From: CAYWNK01 sp047639615
GTDB taxonomy: Bacteria > Planctomycetota > UBA1135 > GCA-002686595
DNA length: 9,650 bases
Direction: 5' to 3'
NCBI GenBank assembly: GCA_047639615.1
Contig: JBLIOL010000223.1
Coordinates: 1-9,650, forward strand
This document shows, one piece after another, positions 1-7,036 of the stretch. Made by a program: the position numbers and the translations under genes. The notes beneath the pieces were generated by a model. It had not been told where the DNA came from and ran no database searches. It saw nothing but the letters and a program-made list of their open reading frames with translations. Every line of letters starts with the position of its first letter. The stretch's first letter is position 1.

Positions 1-1626
1 CTCTTCCACGAGCGTCTCGGGGGACGGCGCGTATTCGGTGTGACGGCCAACCTCTACTCGCTGCGCGGCGAGGGCGGCTTGGGCTATGGCGACCTCGGTG
101 ACTTGCGGCGATTGCAGGAACTCGTGGCCAGCTGGGGCGGCGACTTCGTGGCGCTCAATCCCCTGCACGCTCTGCGTAATCGTGGCGAGGACATCTCGCC
201 GTACAGCCCAGTCAGCCGACTCTGGCGCAACTTGCTCTACCTCGACATCGAGGCGATCCCGGAGTTCGCAGGTTGCGCACGGGCGCGCGACCTGCTCGAG
301 AGCCCGCAAGCCGCCGAGAGTGTTCGAGAGCTGAGAGCGGCCGAACGCCTTGACCAGGAAGCCGTGCTCGAGTTGAAGCTGAAACTCTTGCGCGAATTGC
401 ACCGCAGTTTCGCCGGGCGTGAGCGCAGCTCCGGCAGCGAGCGTGGGCGAGCCTACGCTCAATTCCTCGACGACGGCTCGACGGCACTCGTGGACTTCGC
501 CACCTTCGAGACCCTGGCTACGCTTCGGAAGGAAGGCCCGGACTGGCGCCTTTGGCCCGAGTCCCTTCGAGACCCGCGCGGCGCCGCGGTCTTGGCTTTT
601 CGACGCGAGCATTCCGAAGCTGTCGACCTCCATTGCTGGATCCAATTCGAACTCGAGCGCCAGCTCGAGGAGGCCGCGCGCGCCGGCCGCGATGCGGGGC
701 TCGCGCTGGGGCTCATAGGCGACTTGGCCGTCGGCACGCCTGCGCACTCGGCCGACGCGTGGGCGAATAAGCATTTGTTCGCCCGCGGTGTCTCACTCGG
801 CGCGCCGCCCGATGCCTTTTCCACAGAAGGCCAGAACTGGGGGCTCGCGCCGCTCGACCCGAACCGTTTGGCAGAGGACGGCTTCAGCTTCTGGACGCGT
901 CTCGTGCGCGCCTCGCTACGGCACGCCGGCGGGTTGCGCATCGACCATGCCATCGGGCTCCAGCGTTCATTCTGGATCCCGGACGGTCGGCCAGGGAGCG
1001 AGGGGGCTTACGTGCTGCAGCCGACCGAGGAGTTACTCGGCATCTTGGCCCTCGAGGCCCAGCGCAGCGCGGCCCTCTTGATCGGCGAGGATTTGGGCGT
1101 GGTACCCGTCGACCTTGGGCAGCGCTTGGCTTCGTGGGGAGTGCTCTCCACCCGCGTGCTCCTGTTCGAGCGCGATGGCCCCACTTTCCGCGCTCCGCGA
1201 ACGTACTCGCCGCGGGCTTTCGTGAGCGCCACTACCCACGACCTCGTACCCCTCGCCGGATATGTGGACGGTTCCGACCTCAGCTTGCGAGGGCCTCTCG
1301 AGGGCCAAGACGAAGCGGCACTGGAGCACTCGCTAGCGGGGCGCCGAGACGATCTGGGGCATCTCGAGCGCGCCCTTGACGAGGCCGGCGTACCGCCGGG
1401 CGAGTTCGCCGAACGCTTGCACCGCTTCCTTGCGCCGTGCCCCGCTGCGCTCCTCGCTTTGTGCTTGGACGACGTGGCCGGTGAGCGCGAACCGATCAAT
1501 CTCCCGGGCATTTCGACCGCTCGTCACCGCAGCTGGAGCCGGCGCATGACGCGGCCGCTCGAGTCGTTCGTCCTCGATCGTGAGGTCGTCGGTCCAAGAG
1601 CCCGAGTGATTGCCCCTGGAACGTGA
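1..1626 (+). CDS. malQ: 4-alpha-glucanotransferase (amylomaltase, GH77), 5' end outside window
   Basis: Transfers alpha-1,4-glucan segments between maltodextrins in the cytoplasm. The frame is open from base 1, and the codons before the GTG at 40 already read like family sequence, so the true start lies to the left. Numbering from that GTG, family signatures appear in order: LYSLR near residue 5, NPLHAL at 40-45, SPYSPVSR at 53-60, GAPPD at 254-258 and GQNWG at 264-268. The three expected catalytic acids are present: nucleophile D302 in LRIDHAIGL, acid/base E350 in IGEDLG, and D401 in TTHDLVPLAGY. At least 541 residues are visible, a usual length for the core enzyme; an N-terminal domain may be missing from view. 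The stop overlaps the phosphorylase start by four bases, so the genes are probably co-transcribed and act together in glycogen or maltodextrin breakdown. The family call is very secure; the role as MalQ rather than a plant DPE-like enzyme rests on context. Confidence 0.95.
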   Translation, partial: LFHERLGGRRVFGVTANLYSLRGEGGLGYGDLGDLRRLQELVASWGGDFVALNPLHALRNRGEDISPYSPVSRLWRNLLYLDIEAIPEFAGCARARDLLESPQAAESVRELRAAERLDQEAVLELKLKLLRELHRSFAGRERSSGSERGRAYAQFLDDGSTALVDFATFETLATLRKEGPDWRLWPESLRDPRGAAVLAFRREHSEAVDLHCWIQFELERQLEEAARAGRDAGLALGLIGDLAVGTPAHSADAWANKHLFARGVSLGAPPDAFSTEGQNWGLAPLDPNRLAEDGFSFWTRLVRASLRHAGGLRIDHAIGLQRSFWIPDGRPGSEGAYVLQPTEELLGILALEAQRSAALLIGEDLGVVPVDLGQRLASWGVLSTRVLLFERDGPTFRAPRTYSPRAFVSATTHDLVPLAGYVDGSDLSLRGPLEGQDEAALEHSLAGRRDDLGHLERALDEAGVPPGEFAERLHRFLAPCPAALLALCLDDVAGEREPINLPGISTARHRSWSRRMTRPLESFVLDREVVGPRARVIAPGT

Positions 1627-4088
1627 ACGGGATTCGGGCAAGATACGGCCCTATGATTGACCCCGACCCGACCCCGGCCTTCCATCTGCTCGACTCCTTG
1701 CGAAATGAGCTGCGCAAGAGTCACGCCACTCCGACTTCCGATGATCTCTTCTTCGCCCTAGGCCGTGCGCTGCGCGGACGCCTTCTCACGGGCCTCAAAG
1801 AGACCGACGAACGCTTCCGCCAATCGGGGGCCAAGCGTCTGCACTATCTATCCGCAGAGTTCCTGGTGGGGCGCTCCCTGCGCGACAACCTGCAGAATTT
1901 GGGTCTCCTCGAGGCCGCGGCGGGCGTAATTTCGGAGCTGGGAGCGGATCTCAGCGACGTGCTCGAGGTTGAGCGTGACGCGGCACTGGGGAGCGGAGGG
2001 TTGGGCCGACTCGCTGCCTGTTACCTCGAGTCTCTCGCCAGTCAAAATCTACCGGCTGCGGGCTACGGACTGAACTACGAGTACGGCCTCTTTCGCCAAG
2101 AGCTGGAGGACGGCGTGCAGCGGGAAACACCGGATGCTTGGAGGGCACACGGAACCCCCTGGCTCCTGGAATCGCGCTCCTCTGCGCGGCGGGTTCCGAT
2201 CTATGGCCGCGTCGATGCTCGTCGCGAAGGCCGGCGCCCCGGAGGTTGGCTGGACTGCGAGTGGCTGGAGGGCGTGCCCAGCGATCTGCCCGTGGTCGGC
2301 TTTACCGGTCGCACGATGAACCCGCTGCGGCTCTACAGCGCCCGGGCGCCCGAGCCGTTCGACATGGGCACCTTCCAGACCGGGGACCACGCCGGCGCCG
2401 TGCGTCGGGCCGTTGCCGCAGAGAGCATCACGAAGCTGCTCTATCCGTCCGATTCCACCGAGGCCGGGCGTGAGCTGCGCCTTGTGCAGGAGTACTTCTT
2501 GGTGTCCTGCGCGTTACAGGACATCCTCGAGCAGCACCTCAAGTTGGACGGCTGCGAGCTCGAAGCGCTGCCCGAGCGCGTCGCGATCCAGCTCAACGAC
2601 ACGCACCCCGCGCTGGCCGTTGCCGAGCTCATGCGACTGCTCATTGACGAACACAAGCTCCCGTTCGAGGACGCGTGGGACCTGTGCCAGCAGTGCTTCG
2701 CGTATACCAATCACACTCTGATGCCCGAGGCCCTCGAACGCTGGCCGCGGCCGATGCTTCTGCGCGTCCTGCCGCGACACCTGCGCCTCATCGAGCAGAT
2801 CAACGCCAGGTTCCTGGCCCAGGTCGTCGAGCGCTGGCCCGGGGACCTCGACCGCATGCGGCGTATGTCGATCATCGAGGAGGGCGTGCCCCGGCACGTG
2901 CGTATGGCGCACTTGGCCATCGTAGGCAGCCACGCGGTCAACGGGGTGTCGGCGCTACACACGGAGCTGATGAAGGCCTCCCTCGTGCCGGACTTCGCGG
3001 AGCTGTGGCCGACTCGCTTCCAGAACAAGACGAACGGTATATCCCCGCGCCGCTGGCTCCTGGGCGCCAACCCGGCCCTCGCGCAGCTCGTCACGGAACA
3101 CGTCGGCGATGGATGGATCCTTGACCTTTCGCGGATAGCGGAACTCGAAGCCGTCGTCGATGACCCGGAGTTTTGCACGGCCTTTCAAGAAGTCAAGCAG
3201 TCCAACCGCGAGCGCCTCGCGAATCACGTCCGGGAGAGCCTTGGCGTGAGCGTCGATCCGCAGGGACTCTTCGACGTCCAGATCAAGCGCATTCACGAGT
3301 ACAAGCGCCAGCTCCTGGCGGCCTTGCACGCCGTGCACTTGTACCTACGCATCACCGAAGACGGCTGGACGCCTCCCACCCCAAGGACTTTGATTTTTGC
3401 GGGCAAGGCGGCGCCCGACTATTGGATGGCGAAGCTCATCATTCGATTCCTCTGCAACGTGGCCGAGGTGATCAACGCGGACCCACGTGCGGCCGGCGCC
3501 CTACGTGTCGCGTACCTACCGAACTACCGCGTTTCCCTGGCAGAACTCATCGTACCTGGCGCAGATCTCTCGGAGCAGATATCGACCGCGGGAACCGAGG
3601 CCTCCGGCACCGGCAACATGAAGCTCTCGCTCAACGGTGCGTTGACCATCGGCACGCTCGACGGTGCGAACGTCGAAATCCTCGATGCCGTAGGGGAAGA
3701 GAATATGTACATCTTCGGCCTGCGCACCGATGAGATCGCCGATCTACGCGCCCGCGGCGCCTACAGCCCCCTGGAGCACTACGAGGAAAGCGAGGCCATC
3801 CGCCGCGTCCTCGACGCCGTGGCGGAGGACCGTTTCTCGCCCCGCGAGTCTGGCGAGTTCCGCCCGATCCTTGACGCTCTCTTGCAGCACGGCGACTCGT
3901 TCTTCGTTCTGGCGGACTTCGAGGCGTACGTGGCTGCCCAGGAACGCGCGGCGACAGACTTCGTCGACCGGGACGCCTGGACCCGCCGCACGGCTTTGAC
4001 CGTGGCTCGCATGGGATTCTTCTCGAGCGATCGGGCGGTGCACGAGTACGCGAAAGATATTTGGGGGTTGGCGTTGCCGAGGGATTGA
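1623..4088 (+). CDS. glgP: Glycogen/maltodextrin phosphorylase (GT35, PLP-dependent)
   Basis: Cleaves terminal alpha-1,4-linked glucose from glycogen or maltodextrin with phosphate, giving glucose-1-phosphate. Numbering from the GTG at 1623, the family landmarks are HYLSAEFLVGR (74-84), a GlyGly loop LGSGGLGRLAAC (122-133), QLNDTHPA (323-330), FQNKTNGISPRRWL (466-479), IKRIHEYKRQ (554-563), GKAAPDYWMAK, and the cofactor motif TEASGTGNMK, whose K667 should hold pyridoxal phosphate. The C-terminal HEYAKDIWGL is also typical. At 821 residues the protein is full length. Two starts are possible: GTG at 1623, giving a GTGA overlap with the upstream stop, or ATG at 1653, ten codons later. Neither has a strong Shine-Dalgarno, and the ATG would give a more usual N-terminus. 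One oddity is Ser124 in the GlyGly loop, where Asn is usual. No eukaryote-like regulatory phosphorylation site is evident. glgP versus malP cannot be told from sequence alone. Confidence 0.96.
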   Translation: MNGIRARYGPMIDPDPTPAFHLLDSLRNELRKSHATPTSDDLFFALGRALRGRLLTGLKETDERFRQSGAKRLHYLSAEFLVGRSLRDNLQNLGLLEAAAGVISELGADLSDVLEVERDAALGSGGLGRLAACYLESLASQNLPAAGYGLNYEYGLFRQELEDGVQRETPDAWRAHGTPWLLESRSSARRVPIYGRVDARREGRRPGGWLDCEWLEGVPSDLPVVGFTGRTMNPLRLYSARAPEPFDMGTFQTGDHAGAVRRAVAAESITKLLYPSDSTEAGRELRLVQEYFLVSCALQDILEQHLKLDGCELEALPERVAIQLNDTHPALAVAELMRLLIDEHKLPFEDAWDLCQQCFAYTNHTLMPEALERWPRPMLLRVLPRHLRLIEQINARFLAQVVERWPGDLDRMRRMSIIEEGVPRHVRMAHLAIVGSHAVNGVSALHTELMKASLVPDFAELWPTRFQNKTNGISPRRWLLGANPALAQLVTEHVGDGWILDLSRIAELEAVVDDPEFCTAFQEVKQSNRERLANHVRESLGVSVDPQGLFDVQIKRIHEYKRQLLAALHAVHLYLRITEDGWTPPTPRTLIFAGKAAPDYWMAKLIIRFLCNVAEVINADPRAAGALRVAYLPNYRVSLAELIVPGADLSEQISTAGTEASGTGNMKLSLNGALTIGTLDGANVEILDAVGEENMYIFGLRTDEIADLRARGAYSPLEHYEESEAIRRVLDAVAEDRFSPRESGEFRPILDALLQHGDSFFVLADFEAYVAAQERAATDFVDRDAWTRRTALTVARMGFFSSDRAVHEYAKDIWGLALPRD

Positions 4089-4113
4089 CCGGGATCCTGA
4101 GCTTCGCCAGTTC

Positions 4114-4461
4114 TCAAACGCCCCACTCGCGGTCGTTGCGTTGATAGACGCCCGCAAGGAAGCTCTCGAAGTACATCCCGAGCAGCGGATGCGAGATCGA
4201 CTCTTGGCTCGTGTCGGCTTCCAGACTCGAGTCGGCGGCGTAGGTCGATTGGTGTGAGCCGTGCACGAGCACGTGGTACCAAGCCTGCTCCCGGCTGGGT
4301 TGCGTCTGGTTATTCCCGTACCAAGCTTGTGAGGCCTGACAATGCGTGTCCGCCTCGACGACGACACCGCGATAACCGTAGCGGCGATGGCGAACAAGGT
4401 CTCCCGGCTGAAAGCGCGTGGATCCGTTCTCGTCGCGCACGGGTTTGCGGATCATGATCAT
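4114..4461 (-). CDS. hspQ: HspQ/YccV-like (hemimethylated-DNA-binding domain family) small protein
   Basis: A 115-residue protein consisting almost entirely of one YccV-like domain (HspQ, PF08755 type). Visible landmarks: FQPGDLVRHRRYGYRGVVV at 17-35, where the RHRRYGYRGVV core is the best-conserved stretch; WYHVLV at 61-66; TYAADSSL at 73-80, matching the family's 'tYvaE.nL' pattern; and HPLLGMYFESF at 91-101. In enterobacteria HspQ is a heat-shock protein linked to Lon protease specificity, and an older report links it to hemimethylated oriC DNA. Which role applies here is unknown. The start at 4461 is chosen because GAGG lies seven bases upstream; a second ATG two codons in (4455) is a minor alternative. 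The gene converges on the phosphorylase gene with only 25 bp between stops and is divergent from the aminopeptidase gene. I see no metal site, membrane segment or truncation. Family confidence is high, the exact function low. Confidence 0.87.
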   Translation of the reverse strand: MIMIRKPVRDENGSTRFQPGDLVRHRRYGYRGVVVEADTHCQASQAWYGNNQTQPSREQAWYHVLVHGSHQSTYAADSSLEADTSQESISHPLLGMYFESFLAGVYQRNDREWGV

Positions 4462-4573
4462 GGTGGGACCTCAGTCGATTAGGGCACGGGGGAGTCGGAC
4501 GCAACGAGGATACGCGCTTTGAGGCCAGCGATGTGCGGCTCTGCAGTATCTAGATGGATATTGGCGCACATGG
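4462..4573. promoter_or_regulatory. Divergent intergenic spacer holding promoters of hspQ-like and aminopeptidase genes
   Basis: The 112-bp gap separates two divergently read genes, so it must contain the minus-strand promoter and probably the plus-strand one. I could not fix either promoter: a TTGAGG at 4519-4524 and a TATCTA at 4547-4552 are 22 bp apart, too far for a standard sigma-70 pair. The minus-strand ribosome binding site GAGG (reverse of CCTC near 4469-4472) is visible. No inverted repeat stands out as an operator. Confidence 0.4.
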
Positions 4574-6289
4574 ATGGGCTCATCTACTCTCATCAGCATG
4601 TCTTTACGCCTACTGATTCAGAATTCTCTCCTGCTTGCCGTTCTTTGTACAGGCCGCGTCGCCGCGGACACTTATCCGCGCGCGAAGGAATTGGATGTGC
4701 TCGAGTACACCTTTCGAGTCACGCTGACGGATAAGAGTGATTCGATTGCCGGCCTTGCGAGCATCGACTTGCGCTGGCTTGAATCGGGCGAGAGTTCTTT
4801 CGAGTTGGACCTGAGCTCTGTGGTGCAAGCGTCCGGAAAAGGCATGCACGTAAACGGCGTATGGGGGCGACCGAGAGCTGGCGTCCACCCGTTGAACGCC
4901 CTGCGGATTGAAGGTGGCGAAGGCGGTGGGGCCTTGCGTTATGTGCATGAAGCAAATCGTTTGCTCATTCACTTGGCGGAACCTTCGAAGCAAGGGACAC
5001 GTTTGTACGTGACTATTAGCTACTCAGGAATCCCCGCCTCCGGGCTCGAAATCGGCGAGACCAAGTACGGCGACCGTTGCTTCTTCTCGGAGAACTGGCC
5101 GAACCTCGCGCGCCAATGGATGCCTACCATCGACCATCCCTACGACAAAGCCAAGTCCCAGATGATCGTAGTCGCACCCGCGCACTATCAAGTCGTGTCG
5201 AACGGTCTGCTCGTGGAAGAAACCGACATGGGGGAGGGCCAGCGGCTGACCCACTGGCGTCAGTCCGTGCCGATCGCGACCTGGCTCTACAACGTGGGCG
5301 TGGCACGCTTCGCAGTGCAACGTCTCGCGGACTTCGACGGCAAGCCCGTGCAGACTTGGGTCTACCCTCAAAACCGCGACGCGGGGTTCTACGATTTCGC
5401 CGAACCGACCCACGCGGTGCTGGCTTTTTACTCGGAGCAGGTCGGTCCCTATTCCTACGAGAAAATCGCGAACATTCAAAGCTACAGCGTGGGCGGTGGG
5501 ATGGAGTCCGCGTCTTCCATCTTCTACGGGGAAGACTCCGTGACGGGCACGCGCAGCGTGCGTTGGCGTAACGTGATCATCCACGAGCTTGCGCACCAAT
5601 GGTTTGGCAACGCCGTCACGGAATCTGATTGGGATGATGTCTGGCTCAGCGAAGGTTTCGCGACCTACTTCACCTTGCTCTTTCGCGAGCACGCCTATGG
5701 GCGTGATGACTTCGTCGCGGGTTTGAAAGAGTCACGGGACGACGTGCTTCGCTTCTATCGGAAGCACCCGGACTATCGAATCCTGCACAACAATCTCGAT
5801 GACATGTCCAGGGTGACTACGGGCATGCAATACCAGAAAGGAGCTTGGACTCTGCACATGCTGCGCCGGCAGCTAGGGACGGAAGTTTTTTGGCAGGGCA
5901 TTCGCGACTACTACAAGCTGTACCGCAACAAGACGGCAAGCACGGCCGACTTTCGACGGGTGATGGAGGAACGTTCCGGGCAGAGCCTTGAATGGTTCTT
6001 TGATCAGTGGTTGATCCAAGGGGGTGTCCCCGAGCTTCGGGGGACTTGGAGTTTTTCGAGCGGAAAGCTGGAGCTTGAATTTGAACAGACACAGAAAACC
6101 TATCGCTTTCGCGTTCCGCTTGAATTGGAACTGCAGTTCGCAGATGGCTCCTTCCAACGGCAGAAGCTTCTGCTGGATACCACCAGTGCAAAACACTCCA
6201 TCACGGTCGCACAGGAACCCGTGGCAGTCCTAGTAGATCCTGACACCTGGTTCTTGGGAACGGTCGACCTCAGTCCGCGCAACAACTAG
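4574..6289 (+). CDS. Exported M1-family zinc aminopeptidase
   Basis: A gluzincin metallopeptidase that should remove N-terminal residues from peptides outside the cytoplasm. Numbering from the ATG at 4574, the zinc site is complete: HELAH at 337-341 (catalytic E338) followed exactly 18 residues later by E360 in WLSEGFATYF. The catalytic-tyrosine motif is YQKGAWTLHML, with Y420. The exopeptidase motif, usually GAMEN or GGMEN, reads GGMES here (M310, E311); the Glu that binds the substrate amino group is kept. An N-terminal beta domain precedes the catalytic domain, and a short beta-rich tail follows from about residue 490. At 571 residues it is shorter than PepN and lacks a large helical C-terminal domain. 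A signal peptide is clear, with hydrophobic core LLIQNSLLLAVLC and probable cleavage after RVAA. The second ATG at 4598 (residue 9) gives the more compact signal peptide and may be the true start; neither ATG has a good Shine-Dalgarno. Confidence 0.93.
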   Translation: MGSSTLISMSLRLLIQNSLLLAVLCTGRVAADTYPRAKELDVLEYTFRVTLTDKSDSIAGLASIDLRWLESGESSFELDLSSVVQASGKGMHVNGVWGRPRAGVHPLNALRIEGGEGGGALRYVHEANRLLIHLAEPSKQGTRLYVTISYSGIPASGLEIGETKYGDRCFFSENWPNLARQWMPTIDHPYDKAKSQMIVVAPAHYQVVSNGLLVEETDMGEGQRLTHWRQSVPIATWLYNVGVARFAVQRLADFDGKPVQTWVYPQNRDAGFYDFAEPTHAVLAFYSEQVGPYSYEKIANIQSYSVGGGMESASSIFYGEDSVTGTRSVRWRNVIIHELAHQWFGNAVTESDWDDVWLSEGFATYFTLLFREHAYGRDDFVAGLKESRDDVLRFYRKHPDYRILHNNLDDMSRVTTGMQYQKGAWTLHMLRRQLGTEVFWQGIRDYYKLYRNKTASTADFRRVMEERSGQSLEWFFDQWLIQGGVPELRGTWSFSSGKLELEFEQTQKTYRFRVPLELELQFADGSFQRQKLLLDTTSAKHSITVAQEPVAVLVDPDTWFLGTVDLSPRNN

Positions 6290-6292
6290 AGC

Positions 6293-6306
6293 TGAAAGCG
6301 CTTTCA
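6293..6306. terminator. 14-bp perfect palindrome just after the aminopeptidase stop
   Basis: TGAAAGCGCTTTCA is its own reverse complement and begins three bases after the stop codon at 6287-6289. In RNA it could fold only as a short stem with a GCGC-type loop, and no T-tract follows, so a standard intrinsic terminator is doubtful. It could also be a protein-binding palindrome or chance. Confidence 0.3.
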
Positions 6307-6517
6307 CTACCGACTACTAGGCCGGTCGATGCCCTAAGCACTCGCAGGTCTCGCCTGCAGTGCCGAGCGCAGGACCGAGAAGCTGGTGACGAACCCGATC
6401 AGCCCCTGGTGGAAACTGGGTAGCACAGCGTTGTTCGGTTCTGACGCGCGCCGATGACGACTATCGTGTGCAGCGCCAGGTCTATCGGGCCCGAGGCTGT
6501 CCGGATCAGCGGAGTAA

Positions 6518-6841
6518 TCAGGGTCCGGAGTCCGTCTCGTTCAGGTTCTCCGCCTCCGAGAGCCAACTCAAGCGCCGTACCCCGCGCTTCGCCATGCGCC
6601 AGAAGAAGACGATGCCTATGGCGAAGACGCTGAAGAGCACGAGTTTGGGGGATTGGGGCACGATCACGAGCGCCGCCACCTGCTGGGTCAGGATCGAGGC
6701 GTAGAGAATCGTCGCCGCATAGAAAGGACAAACCGGGCCCGGCCAACCGTGAGCACGAAGATGCCCCGCGATCCCGAGCTCGCAGAATTTCTTCCGTTTT
6801 CGCCCCCCAATCCGGCGTGCACGGCGATCTGAACTGCCGCC
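6518..6841 (-). pseudogene. Remnant of a membrane protein, no start codon, probable frameshift near 6721
   Basis: On the minus strand a frame is open from 6841 to a TGA at 6518-6520, with no usable start codon; its only ATG lies inside the last hydrophobic stretch. From 6721 to 6521 it looks truly coding: I count 59 of 66 codons ending in G or C, and the translation is strongly hydrophobic, with a first segment around YAATILYASILT and a second around LVLFSVFAIGIVFFW, then a basic MAKRGVRR and a short polar tail ending ETDSGP. Upstream of about 6721 the bias fades in this frame, while a neighbouring frame yields another hydrophobic run, GIFVLTVGRARFVLS, suggesting a frameshift. I do not recognise the family. 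The VPQSPKLVLF stretch before a hydrophobic segment and basic residues recalls a PEP-CTERM sorting tail, but the roughly 20 residues after it argue against that. It lies between the aminopeptidase and RCC1-like genes, opposite to both. Confidence 0.5.
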
Positions 6842-7036
6842 TCACAGAGCCCCCTGTATCAATTGGCAAGGACGCCTGTCCACCGAAGTCGTGGACCCAA
6901 AAGAGTCCAGAAGTTCAGAACCTTGCTGGCGAGTGAACACACCTAGCGCTTGCAGGCGCCTTGCGCCCCACCCGTAGAGGTCTAGCCGACAGGATGTGGA
7001 ACTCGGCACTACCCGCTTGAAGGGGCTGCAGAATCT
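6842..7036. other. Non-coding spacer upstream of the RCC1-like gene
   Basis: No supported gene here. An imperfect hairpin, GGACCC-AAAA-GAGTCC with one mismatch, lies at 6893-6908. AGGGG at 7021-7025, eleven bases before the ATG at 7037, is a possible though distant ribosome binding site. I could not identify a promoter. The stretch 6307-6517 on the other side of the membrane-protein remnant likewise shows no gene, only a weak stem GCAGG/CCTGC at 6344-6358. Confidence 0.4.

Noticed and set aside
40..42. GTG at 40 as the start of the glucanotransferase
   Set aside because: The frame is open to base 1, the upstream codons look like family sequence, and the first conserved motif would fall almost at the start, so the gene is cut by the window edge.
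4089..4113. Intrinsic terminator between the convergent phosphorylase and HspQ-like genes
   Set aside because: The 25-bp gap has no GC stem followed by a T-tract on either strand.
4519..4552. TTGAGG and TATCTA as a sigma-70 promoter for the aminopeptidase gene
   Set aside because: The 22-bp gap is outside the usual 16-18 bp range, and both boxes are imperfect.
4598..4690. Lipoprotein signal at LLAVLC in the aminopeptidase
   Set aside because: Positions before the Cys (A-V-L) do not fit a lipobox; a V-A-A cleavage site slightly downstream fits a type I signal peptide.
6399..6869. 156-codon minus-strand open frame overlapping the membrane-protein remnant
   Set aside because: Its translation is Arg/Leu-rich without recognisable pattern; the neighbouring minus frame has the GC3 bias and hydrophobic segments instead.
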